Origin: Candidatus Heimdallarchaeota archaeon
GTDB taxonomy: Archaea; Asgardarchaeota; Heimdallarchaeia; Heimdallarchaeales; Kariarchaeaceae
Assembly (NCBI GenBank): GCA_026702845.1
Contig: JADCLS010000016.1
Span: forward strand, 1 to 64,000
DNA length: 64,000 nucleotides
Direction of reading: 5' to 3'
A model generated the notes under the pieces. The model was not told the DNA's origin. It worked only from the letters and a program-made list of their open reading frames with translations, and did no database searches. Positions 9,725-18,423 of the stretch are shown piece by piece. Position numbers and translations under genes: made by a program. How positions within the stretch are numbered: position 1 is the first letter of the stretch; each line of letters begins with the position of its first letter.

Positions 9725-9847
9725 ATGGCAAAGAAGAATATGACTTCCAAGGATGCCTCTCGCATTCAGTCCCATTCTGACAAGAGTGGCAAGAATGCAG
9801 GCTTCAAATCACGAGCCCAGAGTGCAGCATCCAAGAACAAGAAATAA
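9725..9847 (+). CDS. SMP-like small stress protein, copy 1
   Basis: This 40-residue basic, hydrophilic protein contains KDASRIQSHSDKSGKNAG and SRAQSAASKN. It matches the pattern of the seed-maturation-protein (SMP) domain found in small stress proteins of plants, fungi and prokaryotes. It is preceded by a near-perfect Shine-Dalgarno (AGGAGGTG) inside the radical SAM remnant. Near-identical copies lie at 24409 and 34552. In each case a peptide gene follows about 70 bases on. Its role in the module is unknown and it may simply be carried along. Confidence 0.7.
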   Translation: MAKKNMTSKDASRIQSHSDKSGKNAGFKSRAQSAASKNKK

Positions 9848-9866
9848 TTCAAGAAATAGTTTCGGC

Positions 9867-9900
9867 CCACTCCCTAGTGTTTCTGAGACTTAATAACAAA
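9867..9900 (+). promoter_or_regulatory. Conserved promoter of the peptide gene, module 1
   Basis: The block CTCCCTAGT-N-CTGAG followed by TTAATAA is kept before all six peptide genes. The TATA-like TTAATAA lies about 26 bases before the ATG, which predicts a leaderless mRNA. The upstream CTCCCTAGT is a candidate activator or BRE-adjacent site. Confidence 0.5.
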
Positions 9901-9915
9901 TCAAACAACACTTGC

Positions 9916-10035
9916 ATGCTCAAATCAAAACTACTACGCATAACAATCGCACTACTACCATTCCTACTGGGAATTGTTTTTCAGGTATCAAGTTGCCCTA
10001 CAGACGAACTTGGGAATATAATCCCAGATTGTTGA
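9916..10035 (+). CDS. Secreted peptide precursor, module 1
   Basis: This 39-residue product has the family signal sequence (MLKSKLLRIT then a hydrophobic LLPFLLG core). A short variable tail follows, ending in CPTDELGNIIPDC and a stop, so the last residue is Cys. Export and cleavage before or near the first Cys would release a 13-residue Cys-X11-Cys peptide. The stop lies one base from the stop of the convergent TPR gene. The TPR partner of this module is broken, so the pair may be decaying. Confidence 0.75.
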   Translation: MLKSKLLRITIALLPFLLGIVFQVSSCPTDELGNIIPDC

Positions 10036-10036
10036 T

Positions 10037-10917
10037 TTATTGGATTTCAATGATCTGGTAAGATTTAAGTACCATAAATTCATCCAATAATCTAATTCCA
10101 AAAGATATTTTTTCTTTTTGACTAGCTTTATCTAGCTTAAACAAATTTTCAATCTCATTTTCTCTTAATTTTTCAAGTTTCCTATCCTCTATTTTTAATC
10201 CTCTGGCAATTAAGTACACCATTTTGAGATAGTGATTGTCAAGAATAGATATATTATTTACTATATAATTAGAGATTTCTGAGTTTAAAATTTTCAGATC
10301 TATCTTCATTAGAGTGATTATCCAGATTTTCTTGAATTCATTTGATACATTTGTTAGTATCTGTAATAATTGTCCAATTTCATCTGTGTTAATCTTATCA
10401 AAATGCAAATTATATTGTATTCTTGAGATTATATATCTTAATTTCATGTTTATATCTGGATTATTGATTGATAAATTATATAATTCCTCAATCAATTCTT
10501 GAGATTGCTGTAAATGATCCAATTTAATGAGTAGAGGAATAAAGTCCAATGCAATGATCGATCTTACTTGGCTGTTTTCAGATACCTGCAATGCTTGATT
10601 ATACATCTCCATCGAATCATCAAAGTTTCCTAGAAACTGATTGATCCTACCTAATAGTCTAAATGAATGTGCTATCAATGTTTCATTTTTCAATAATCTT
10701 GCTTTTTCATTTACCTGAATTGCATATTCTAATGATTTATTCAGTTCTTCAGTTTTCAAGTATAGAATCGATAGCTGATATAGAACTTCAATTTCTCAGG
10801 ATCATCTTGCAGCAAATCTGAAACCTCTCTTATCTGTTTGGAGAATTCACCTGTGAGTTGAAAATCAGATGTTGTGATCTCATCCATTAATGTGTCGAGA
10901 CCGTTAGGAAGGCCCAT
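10037..10917 (-). pseudogene. TPR receptor-like protein, module 1, internally deleted
   Basis: The family start (MGLPNGLDTLMDEI...) is present at 10917 and the C-terminal TPR half runs to 10037. The middle of the gene (from residue ~43 to ~270 of intact paralogues) is missing. The junction, near 10785, also shifts the frame, so the N-terminal stub ends after about 50 codons. The C-terminal frame of about 250 codons (EVLYQLSILYLKTEELNKSLEYA onward) lacks its own ATG, and TTG at 10759 is the best start. Probably inactive, though a C-terminal fragment could still be made. Confidence 0.8.
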
Positions 10918-11247
10918 GTAATGTCAACACCTCACTTGATATTTAAACCGGCCAATTCGAAAATATATGAATACATAAATTTCTACTGAAACTGATATAT
11001 GATTTTATGTTACCTAGATTTAACAGTCCAGAAGTATTGGTGAGGTAAGAGCTCGGATTTAAAATTAGGACCAGGATCCAGATACTGAAACTGAGCAGTG
11101 CTTCAAGATCACGTATACCCCAAGCTGGATGACCCAGTCCCCCCATGATTTCGTCTGAACGATAGATTGATGAATAGGAGTGTGATAGTGCAAATTAGTA
11201 AAAAGTACCCGATAAATTTTAAAATTCTATGTTGTATTTGACCTAAA
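10918..11247. other. Intergenic region, no gene seen
   Basis: This is mostly AT-rich sequence upstream of the broken TPR gene. It includes TTGATATTTAAACCGG, which corresponds to the TPR promoter region of other modules. A GC-richer stretch near 11090-11160 has no clear identity. Confidence 0.3.
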
Positions 11248-11412
11248 ATCACCTCCTCAGTTAAGGTGCTGGGGGCTCTCGGGTCCCCCAGACAAACACC
11301 TATCTTTCATGAGCTCTGTACTTGTCTAAGTGTATGTTAGTGTTAAAGAAGTATTTCTTACACCAAAAAATGTAGCGAGTTTGTTGAATAGCCCTGAGAA
11401 GGGCTTTTTTTA
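11248..11412 (+). repeat. 16S-tail element, copy 2
   Basis: It starts at ATCACCTCC and ends at the T-run of the terminator. Hairpin 1 has a different outer stem, GGTG...CACC in place of GGGAT...ATCCC, and an inner stem CTGGGGGC/GGGTCCCCCAG. Both strands of the stem changed together, which argues for selection on RNA structure. Hairpin 3 (CCCTGAGAAGGG plus T-run) is intact. Confidence 0.9.
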
Positions 11413-11458
11413 TGTGTCATGATTCGTACTTTCGACTATATTATTCTGTAAGAAATAT

Positions 11459-11944
11459 TCAAGATTTTTCGTATGATTGCATGAAAGCTTCAATTGCAGA
11501 TTGTAGAGATTCATCCTCAGACATCAATTTATTACCTAGAGCAGATATAAATTTCATTAATTCTTTGAATTTATCATCAATCTGGGCAATCTTTCTTGTT
11601 TCCTTTATACTCTCAGAAAATTCAAATTTTTTCTCCAGATACTTATATTGAGTTATATCTTTGGGAATGGTATTAATCAATGCAGTTAGTTTGATAAAAT
11701 GAGTATAGTCTCCTTGTGAAACTAATGCTCTTAGATAGTCTCTAAAACAATTTCTAAAATTATCCTCCATTCTCCAATGATAGTTAATGAAAAATGGTAT
11801 AACTTGATTTACTACCCATTCAATATCATCAAAGTAAGCTGCTTTTAGAATTAAATCCCAATTTGCCTGTTTAATATATCCTCTCTTTTCACTTATAACT
11901 TCATTCACATAAATTGAAAAAAAATTAAGGACTGATTTCTTCAA
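11459..11944 (-). CDS. Unknown helical protein, possibly the 3' part of the upstream gene
   Basis: This 161-residue helical protein has no motif I recognise. Its only start is a TTG that overlaps the end of the upstream frame (11925-12593) by 20 bases. An eight-base T-run (A on +, about 11918-11925) lies at the overlap, so the two frames may be one gene of about 370 codons broken by a single-base slip. The alternative is translational coupling of two genes. Confidence 0.5.
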   Translation of the reverse strand: MKKSVLNFFSIYVNEVISEKRGYIKQANWDLILKAAYFDDIEWVVNQVIPFFINYHWRMEDNFRNCFRDYLRALVSQGDYTHFIKLTALINTIPKDITQYKYLEKKFEFSESIKETRKIAQIDDKFKELMKFISALGNKLMSEDESLQSAIEAFMQSYEKS

Positions 11945-12593
11945 TATTATCTTGCTGAACTAGTCGACCAACAAGAGAGAGAAAGTTTGAAAGCTGATTT
12001 CTATCCACCTCAACAAAATTCTCTGGTGTCTGACTAAGAAGAGCCTTTTTGTTCCGTGAAATACGTTTCCATATTATTGGAAACCACAGATTGTAATCAA
12101 ATTCTTGATTGAAAAGTCTTTGAAAGAATTCTCTTTCCTCTGATGGTTCTCCAGAATAATTTTCCAATTTATATTCAAGAGTTTTTTTTATGTTCATATA
12201 CCTCTTGACTTGTTCATTAAGATTAATAATTGATTTGATTTGACTACCATTCATCATGGGATTATCGAATGTAGATATTCTATTTTGTAATATCTCACAA
12301 TCGATTTTTTCGGCAATTTTAATAATTTCTGGCCACAAAAGAGGTAGTGGTTGATCAAGCAAGAAGATAAGGAAATCTGATCCTTCATCAATATTAGATT
12401 TTATTTTAGATGCTATAAGAATTGATAATCTCTTGAATTCAGAAAAAACTGGGTGATTTATTTCATTTATATCTACAGTATATCCCCTGGAAGTATACTT
12501 ACCAATACCCATGAATGCTAGTGTCTGATAATTTTGATAAACCATGCTGATATACTGCCACAATTCTTGAAAATCACGAGAAAATGTACCCAT
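11925..12593 (-). CDS. Unknown protein
   Basis: This 222-residue protein begins with an ATG at 12593. It is soluble by composition and mixed alpha/beta in its first 110 residues (SDFLIFLLDQPLPLLWPEI...), then helical. I recognise no family. It is divergent from the amidohydrolase gene and is followed by the overlapping frame at 11459-11944. Confidence 0.5.
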   Translation of the reverse strand: MGTFSRDFQELWQYISMVYQNYQTLAFMGIGKYTSRGYTVDINEINHPVFSEFKRLSILIASKIKSNIDEGSDFLIFLLDQPLPLLWPEIIKIAEKIDCEILQNRISTFDNPMMNGSQIKSIINLNEQVKRYMNIKKTLEYKLENYSGEPSEEREFFQRLFNQEFDYNLWFPIIWKRISRNKKALLSQTPENFVEVDRNQLSNFLSLVGRLVQQDNIEEISP

Positions 12594-12819
12594 AGATTTA
12601 TCTGTGTAAAATATGATGAATAAGATTCCGTAAGTTAAGCAGATTGTTGATAAAATCTTCCTCCAGTAAAAAGAATTTTTTTAATGCACATTGGAGGGAT
12701 GATTTATAAATTAAGTTTAATTTGATCCATACATTATGATGTTTACAAATCTATTTTAAAACAAATAATAACTAATTAAAGCTAATAATATTTTAGAGCC
12801 AATCTTTTATCATTGTTTT

Positions 12820-14733
12820 ATGGAAGATAAAAAAAAGTATCTCGTTAAAGGAGTAAATATCATTTCTATGATTTCAGACAAAATAGATGAGAATATTGAT
12901 ATTTTAATTGAGGGTGACCGTATAAAGCAATTAGAAAAGGATATTTTTGACCCTGATGCAATAATTATCAATGGATCTGGCAAATTTCTCATCCCTGGCC
13001 TTACTGATATGCATACTCACCTCTCGACGGAAAATGATCTAAAATTGTTTATCGCAAATGGCATCACAACTGTGAGGAACATGTGGGGACAATGGAAACA
13101 TCTTATTTGGAGAGAGAAAATCACTAATGAAGAATTTCTCAGCCCTTTTATCTATACAACATCTGAGATTATGGATGGGTCCCCTCCGATTTGGCCTGGA
13201 GGAACTCAATTAACTAGCAAGGAATCAGTTGAACAAGCAGTACTTACAGCTAAAGAAAGGGGATTTGATCAATTAAAAGTATATAATCTTATTTCACCTG
13301 AATCCTATGAGTATTTGGTGGAAGAGAGTAGAAAACATGACATTGCTCTTACTGGGCATATCCCCAACAGATTACAATTTAATAGGGCTATTCAAACAAT
13401 GTACAATATTGAACACATGGACAAATTCATATTTAACAGTGTTAATGAGGAGACACAAACTCAATTGAGAGCTCTGATTTCTGAAGGGAAATATCTCGAT
13501 TTTCATGAAAAATTACAGGAAAGTTTCAGTACTGAGATATTATTATCTAATATCAATAAAATTGTAGATAATCAGGTATGGAATTGTCCTACAATGGTTG
13601 TTCTAGACCGAATTGGGAGAAGAGAAAGAATACCTGAGTTTTTGAGTGAAGATGAGATGAAATATGTCTCCAAAAGAACACTTAGTTCTTGGAATCCAGA
13701 TACAGATTTCAGAATTGGTAAATCGGATGAGGAAGAAGAAAGGAAGAAGAAAATAAATGTTAACTATATTAAGATATACTCCCAGATCTTAAAAGCACTA
13801 TACCAGGCAGGAGCAAAGCTACTCATTGGTACAGATACACCAAATCCTTTTGTTGTTCCTGGATTTTCCATTCATCACGAACTGGGTTTTTATGAAAAGA
13901 TTGGAATTCCTAGATATGAAATATTGAAGATGGCTACAAAGAACGCAGCTGAATTCATGGGATCTGATGATTTCGGTCAGATCACAGAGGGAAAAAGAGC
14001 AGATCTGGTTATATTAGAAAATAATCCTCTTGATGATTTTAGTACATTGAAATCTCCTACAGGTGTTTTTCTAAGAGGTAAATGGCTTTCAAAGAAAGCA
14101 TTGGATAACATGTTTTTTGAAATTGAAAATGAATATAAATCTCCCTCCACCTGGTTTAATGGTTTGGATGAGGAGGAGTTGGGCGAGAATTATTTACAAT
14201 ACTCAGAATTGCAGAATGACACTGAAGTAACTGTAAAATACAGAATAGCGATAAATGAAGATAGCATCATTTTACACGTTACTAATGATTTGTCAAGTAT
14301 GTTAACAAGAATACATGTCACCTTGGATGAGGGAAAACCAATAAAATACTCTGTTTGGAAACTTTTAGACAGTGTGAAATGTGAACTAGAACTAATCCTG
14401 AAGGATAACCAATGGCTAATTACATCTAATCCAAAGGATTTAATTCTAAGCAACTCTATACCTTCTATGGATCTCATATCATTTGATGTATTAGGTTCAT
14501 ATCTCATTAATAAATTGGATAGTATTGATCCAATCGATGTTACTGTTTTATATTTAGATATAGAGCCCATATTACGAAAAGCAACTCTGGAGTTTAATAA
14601 GGAGGATAACTGTTATTTGGTAAATACAGAATATGGTATAACCAGATTAACAATAAGCTATGACGATGAGATAATAAATGAAATTGAGATACAAAATAAA
14701 TATGGAAAAAGAAAGTTAATGCTTGAAAAATAG
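12820..14733 (+). CDS. Amidohydrolase family metal-dependent hydrolase
   Basis: This 637-residue protein has the imidazolonepropionase/prolidase-like amidohydrolase fold. The N-terminal beta-sandwich leads to the first metal motif (H65, H67 in TDMHTH). K153 is the likely bridging lysine, H180 and H199 the further metal ligands, and D339 in LIGTDTPNPF the catalytic aspartate. The enzyme domain ends near residue 430. The remaining ~200 residues are an added beta-rich domain not usual for the family. It has no signal peptide, so it is cytoplasmic. The substrate is probably a cyclic amide or dipeptide-like bond but cannot be fixed. Confidence 0.85.
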   Translation: MEDKKKYLVKGVNIISMISDKIDENIDILIEGDRIKQLEKDIFDPDAIIINGSGKFLIPGLTDMHTHLSTENDLKLFIANGITTVRNMWGQWKHLIWREKITNEEFLSPFIYTTSEIMDGSPPIWPGGTQLTSKESVEQAVLTAKERGFDQLKVYNLISPESYEYLVEESRKHDIALTGHIPNRLQFNRAIQTMYNIEHMDKFIFNSVNEETQTQLRALISEGKYLDFHEKLQESFSTEILLSNINKIVDNQVWNCPTMVVLDRIGRRERIPEFLSEDEMKYVSKRTLSSWNPDTDFRIGKSDEEEERKKKINVNYIKIYSQILKALYQAGAKLLIGTDTPNPFVVPGFSIHHELGFYEKIGIPRYEILKMATKNAAEFMGSDDFGQITEGKRADLVILENNPLDDFSTLKSPTGVFLRGKWLSKKALDNMFFEIENEYKSPSTWFNGLDEEELGENYLQYSELQNDTEVTVKYRIAINEDSIILHVTNDLSSMLTRIHVTLDEGKPIKYSVWKLLDSVKCELELILKDNQWLITSNPKDLILSNSIPSMDLISFDVLGSYLINKLDSIDPIDVTVLYLDIEPILRKATLEFNKEDNCYLVNTEYGITRLTISYDDEIINEIEIQNKYGKRKLMLEK

Positions 14734-14825
14734 TAAAAGGAAGTCAGATCACTTCTGAGTTAAGATCAGGTTCCTTGATGAAATATGAAGAATTCTGTTT
14801 AATTCATTATATATTTTCTCCTTCA

Positions 14826-14869
14826 TAAAAATGACACTTATCTAAAGACCATTCCATTACAACTCAATG
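14826..14869 (+). promoter_or_regulatory. Upstream region of the beta-lactamase-like gene
   Basis: The 43 bases before and into the start (AAAATGACACTTATCTAAAG...CAACTCAATGG) recur with three changes at 37580-37624, where no such gene follows. The stretch therefore seems to move or be copied as a unit, and probably holds the promoter. Confidence 0.45.
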
Positions 14870-16294
14870 GAAAATATTCAAGAGATCCTCCAACCACTTG
14901 AGGAAAAAATTCAAAAGCATTTCTCCTCCGGAAAATCACCAGGAATGGCACTCGGTGTAGTGCTCAAGGATAAAAGGGTTTACTCAAGGGGATTTGAATA
15001 CAGGGATCTTGAAAATAAATTACTTGTTACAGAGGATTCAATCTTTGATATAGGTTCTGTTACAAAGACTTTCACTGCTGCTGCAATAGCCAAGTTAGTT
15101 GAAGAGAAGAAGCTTAGCTGGTTGAACCCAATCATAAATTTCATGCCAGATTTCAAGGTAAATCATGACTATGCCACTAACCATCTCACTCTTGTTGATT
15201 TTCTCTCCCATAGAACTGGTCTTGCCCGACATGAGTTTTCATGGTTTTTTGAGAACGAGCTGAGTTATCAGAAAATTATGGATAAACTGCCTCATCTAGA
15301 GTTTTATATTGAACCAAGAGAGTATCACATCTACAACAATATAATGTATTATGTACTGGCAAAACTGATCTCAGATACAAGCAAGACTGCATTTACAGAG
15401 TTTCTACACAAATACCTGTTCGACCCATTGGATATGAGCAGTACAACATTTGATAATGAGATTCTTAATGATCCACAAATGGCTAAACCATATCGAATTA
15501 ATGATGAACAACTCGAGTTAACTGAATATTATAATTTGGATATTTTCAGTCCAGGTGGAATAAAATCAACACTGAACGATCTATCCAAGTGGATTTCTTT
15601 AATCCTCAACAAGGGAAAAGTAAAGGATAAACAATTACTGAAAGAGAAAACAGTTAACTACATGCTCCGTCCCCACATATTCGGTGGAATGGGGATTGAT
15701 TGGATTAAACCCGATTCAAAGGACTCAATGGCAAAAAGCTATGGACTGGGCTGGTTCCATGAAATATACAGGGGAAAACAACTAAACCATCATACGGGTC
15801 ATTTACACGGATTCTCATCAATGATCGCTATACTTCCTGATGAAGAACTGGGAATTATTTGTCTCATAAATGAGCAATCAAACTATCTTTCATATCCAGT
15901 TGTATTAGAGATAGTAAATAGAATTCTCTTTGAAGATGATTTTGATTATTGGCAGAAGATGATTGATCAATTAGAGACAGACAATGAAAATAAAGATGAA
16001 AAGGAGAAAATTGAAAACAACTCTGAAATCGATTTGGAATTGTATACAGGTGTTTATACCAAGAAAGGGTATCCAGATCTTAGTATATTTGTTGAGGATA
16101 ATATTTTGACACTTGGAGTTAACGACCAGAATTTCAGATTGGAGTTCAAACAGGATAACAAATATACATTCTCAATTCCCATACTTTATCTAAATTCTGA
16201 AATTGAATTCTGCATAGATCAAAATTGTACAGAGAAAGGATTGAAAGCAAAAGTTGACCATTTACTAAAACCACTATGGTTTGATAGGATATAA
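14867..16294 (+). CDS. Serine beta-lactamase/class C-like hydrolase
   Basis: This 475-residue enzyme belongs to the penicillin-binding/class C beta-lactamase superfamily. The catalytic motifs are S64-V-T-K67, Y156-N-N158 and H309-T-G311. A C-terminal domain of about 100 residues (from ~residue 375) is of the kind often fused to these esterases or peptidases. No signal peptide is visible, so it probably acts inside the cell as an esterase or D-aminopeptidase-type hydrolase, not in antibiotic resistance. It lies 130 bases after the amidohydrolase on the same strand, and both may process small amides or peptides. Confidence 0.9.
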   Translation: MENIQEILQPLEEKIQKHFSSGKSPGMALGVVLKDKRVYSRGFEYRDLENKLLVTEDSIFDIGSVTKTFTAAAIAKLVEEKKLSWLNPIINFMPDFKVNHDYATNHLTLVDFLSHRTGLARHEFSWFFENELSYQKIMDKLPHLEFYIEPREYHIYNNIMYYVLAKLISDTSKTAFTEFLHKYLFDPLDMSSTTFDNEILNDPQMAKPYRINDEQLELTEYYNLDIFSPGGIKSTLNDLSKWISLILNKGKVKDKQLLKEKTVNYMLRPHIFGGMGIDWIKPDSKDSMAKSYGLGWFHEIYRGKQLNHHTGHLHGFSSMIAILPDEELGIICLINEQSNYLSYPVVLEIVNRILFEDDFDYWQKMIDQLETDNENKDEKEKIENNSEIDLELYTGVYTKKGYPDLSIFVEDNILTLGVNDQNFRLEFKQDNKYTFSIPILYLNSEIEFCIDQNCTEKGLKAKVDHLLKPLWFDRI

Positions 16295-16300
16295 TTGTTC

Positions 16301-16366
16301 TTTCTTGAGCTCTGTGCTTTGTATAGTGTATTTTAGTGACATCTTATACCAAAAAATGTAGTGAAC
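16301..16366 (+). repeat. 16S-tail element, fragment
   Basis: It keeps only the middle of the element: TTGAGCTCTGTGCTTTGTATAGTGTA, the hairpin 2 region and ACCAAAAAATGTAGTGA. Both the 16S end and hairpin 3 are absent. Confidence 0.8.
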
Positions 16367-16384
16367 AATAAAAATACTTTCACC

Positions 16385-16418
16385 CCTCTCCCTAGTTCCT
16401 CTGAGTTATAATAATCAA
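16385..16418 (+). promoter_or_regulatory. Conserved promoter of the peptide gene, module 2
   Basis: CTCCCTAGTTCCTCTGAG is followed by TTATAATAA, about 28 bases before the ATG. This is the same block as in the other modules, with the better TATA version shared with module 6. A leaderless transcript is predicted. Confidence 0.55.
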
Positions 16419-16434
16419 CATCCCCAACCTTTGT

Positions 16435-16563
16435 ATGCTCAAAACTAAACTACTACGCATAACCATCGCACTACTCCCCTTCCTTTTGGGAATTCTACTA
16501 ACAGGATCTATGGATCCATATATATGCACTGATGAGGCAGGAAATCCAATTACAGATTGCTAA
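16435..16563 (+). CDS. Secreted peptide precursor, module 2
   Basis: This 42-residue product has the family signal sequence (MLKTKLLRITIALLPFLLG), then LLTGSMDPYI and the tail CTDEAGNPITDC at the C-terminus. Cysteines flank ten residues and the last residue is Cys. No other open frame competes. The stop codon directly abuts the stop of the TPR gene on the other strand (zero bases between). It is the likely cognate ligand or antigen of that TPR protein, by analogy with other peptide/TPR pairs. That is inference. Confidence 0.8.
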   Translation: MLKTKLLRITIALLPFLLGILLTGSMDPYICTDEAGNPITDC

Positions 16564-18132
16564 TTACGATTCTATATTATTAATGATTACATATTTGTTA
16601 AATTCATTCAATGCTTTTTCGATAAACAAATCTAGGTTATCTATATAAATTTGATAGAGTGTTCTAATAGTCTCTACTTCGCTTTCATTAAGCTCCTCTA
16701 AACCTTGGAGCTCTTTCTTACCCTTAGAAATCAGATATATGTAGTAATAATAATTATTAGAATATTTAGAAATATAGTCTTTTATTACTTGAGTAATGAG
16801 TTCATTATCTTGTTGTATAGCTATTTTTAAAATGAAAATATATCCATATTCTTGATATTCTCTTGGGATGATTTCATTCTGGTAAATATTAATAAACTTC
16901 TTCAGTGCTGGAATCTTAATTGTTTTCCCTAGACTAGACAGATGAGAAAGATAACCCAATAAATATCTGAATTCAAAAAAGATACTCGTTTTATTCAATG
17001 ATAATTCCTGCAATATCTGAAGATATCTTGACACTTCCTCTTCTCTTTTCAAAGTGATTAATAGTTGAACATAATTCAATACTACAATAGATTTTTCTTT
17101 ATCATTTTCAGCATAATGAATACTGTGCAAATAAGCAGCTATAGCCTCTTCGTAGTTGTTTAAACAAGAATGGATATTCCCTAGAGAACGATAGGATTTA
17201 CTCAGCATTCCCTGATCCTTCAATATTTCAGCTTTCTCACAAGACATTTGGGAATACTTCAAAGATGTCTCTAATAATCCAAGTTTTTTAGATAATGTGG
17301 CTAATTGAATGAGAATTATTATTACTTTGGAGTTTTCACCTAGTTCGAAAGCAATTTCAAGGCTAGATTGTATGTATCTATTAGCCATTTGATATTCTCC
17401 TAGCAAAGTATAAATTGAACCTAAATTCGAATAACTCCCATCAAGATCGTATATATCTGTTTTATTGTTATTCCTGAACCACAAACTCTCCTCAAAATTG
17501 ATTCTCGCATTCTCAAGATCAGAGATCATCCAGTAACTTATTGCCAGATAATGATAAAACGTCCCCACATCAAATACCTGAACCTGCAGATCCAGCTTCC
17601 TCTGCTCCCTGAACTCCTTTCTCAACTCACTCAATTCATCATTCTTCGCATGCACCGACCGTGGAATGTGATCAAACAAACCCAGCAATCTCTCATTAGC
17701 CGTAGCGTACTCTCCCTTGCGGATCATGCCCACCACCTCCTGGCATCGCAGCTGGAATTCAAGAAATGCAATATATTCTATTGGTTCAATAACCTCATAA
17801 AATGGCTGGATAAACTGGTAAAGATCTATTCTCTCAAGCGTATCCACAGGACTGACCTCTTCCTCACCCCAGGGCCATGCATACATCCCCTCCTCACGGT
17901 TCAACCTATGTGCATGGGGCCAGCAAGCCATGAAATACTCATCTGCATGGGCATACTCCTTCCTCCTTCCCAATTGAACACCCACGAGCATATTTAGCTC
18001 AATCAATTTCTCAGGATCATCTTGCAGTGATGTTGAAATCTCACTAATGTGTTGTATCAAGGCATCAGTGAGTTGAAAATCTGGTTTTGAGATCTCTGAA
18101 ATCAGTGCATCAAGATCCTTTGAAAGACCCAT
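16564..18132 (-). CDS. TPR receptor-like protein, module 2
   Basis: The start is the ATG of MGLSKDLD at 18132, because this start is shared by all paralogues; upstream ATGs lie in promoter sequence. The 522-residue protein is soluble. Residues 1-219 are the family-conserved domain (Trp-rich WPHAHRLN...YAWPWGEE at about 71-91, then helices). Residues ~220-522 form TPR repeats (YSNLGSIYTLLGEY, YRSLGNIHSCLNNYEEA) that differ from the other copies. There is no HTH or enzyme motif, so it may act by protein binding, as Rap proteins do. A TATA (TTTATAAGTTTAAATA) lies 30-39 bases before the start. Confidence 0.85.
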   Translation of the reverse strand: MGLSKDLDALISEISKPDFQLTDALIQHISEISTSLQDDPEKLIELNMLVGVQLGRRKEYAHADEYFMACWPHAHRLNREEGMYAWPWGEEEVSPVDTLERIDLYQFIQPFYEVIEPIEYIAFLEFQLRCQEVVGMIRKGEYATANERLLGLFDHIPRSVHAKNDELSELRKEFREQRKLDLQVQVFDVGTFYHYLAISYWMISDLENARINFEESLWFRNNNKTDIYDLDGSYSNLGSIYTLLGEYQMANRYIQSSLEIAFELGENSKVIIILIQLATLSKKLGLLETSLKYSQMSCEKAEILKDQGMLSKSYRSLGNIHSCLNNYEEAIAAYLHSIHYAENDKEKSIVVLNYVQLLITLKREEEVSRYLQILQELSLNKTSIFFEFRYLLGYLSHLSSLGKTIKIPALKKFINIYQNEIIPREYQEYGYIFILKIAIQQDNELITQVIKDYISKYSNNYYYYIYLISKGKKELQGLEELNESEVETIRTLYQIYIDNLDLFIEKALNEFNKYVIINNIES

Positions 18133-18218
18133 GAAATATAGGTACAACAGTTCGATATTTAAACTTATAAAAGTCAAATTATCGAAACATCAAAAATCTC
18201 AGCAAAACATAGTATTAT
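18133..18218 (-). promoter_or_regulatory. TPR promoter block, repeated in three modules
   Basis: These ~85 bases between the TPR start and the 16S-tail element are essentially identical at 26300-26385 and 36440-36525. They contain TTTATAAGTTTAAATA on the minus strand, the likely TATA/BRE region. The first ~40 codons of the three genes are likewise nearly identical, so this end of the module is copied as a block. Confidence 0.6.
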
Positions 18219-18413
18219 CGGACGGATCACCTCCTAAGTTAGGGATGAGGGGGCTCTCGGGTCCCCTCGTCAAATCCCTCCTTTCATGAGCTCTGTTCTG
18301 TAGCAATTTAGCAAATCATCTTGTGTATAGTGTATATTAGTCAGTGTATGCCCTACACCAAAAAATGTAGCGAGTTTGTTGTAATAGCCCAGAAATGGGC
18401 TTTTTTTATGCGC
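18219..18413 (+). repeat. 16S-tail element, copy 3
   Basis: It runs from CGGACGGATCACCTCC to TTTTTTTATGCGC. Hairpin 1 is GGGGGC-TCTC-GGGTCCCC inside GGGAT/ATCCC. A 30-base insertion (TAGCAATTTAGCAAATCATC...) follows CTCTGT. Hairpin 3 is AGCCC-AGAAAT-GGGCT. Its terminator ends 10 bases from the 3' end of the convergent TPR gene at 18424. Confidence 0.9.
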
Positions 18414-18423
18414 AGAGAAAATA

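Noticed and set aside
17551..17997. Open frame on + inside the TPR gene of module 2 (also in the other modules)
   Set aside because: It is the antisense shadow of the GC-richer conserved TPR domain and recurs only because that DNA is duplicated.
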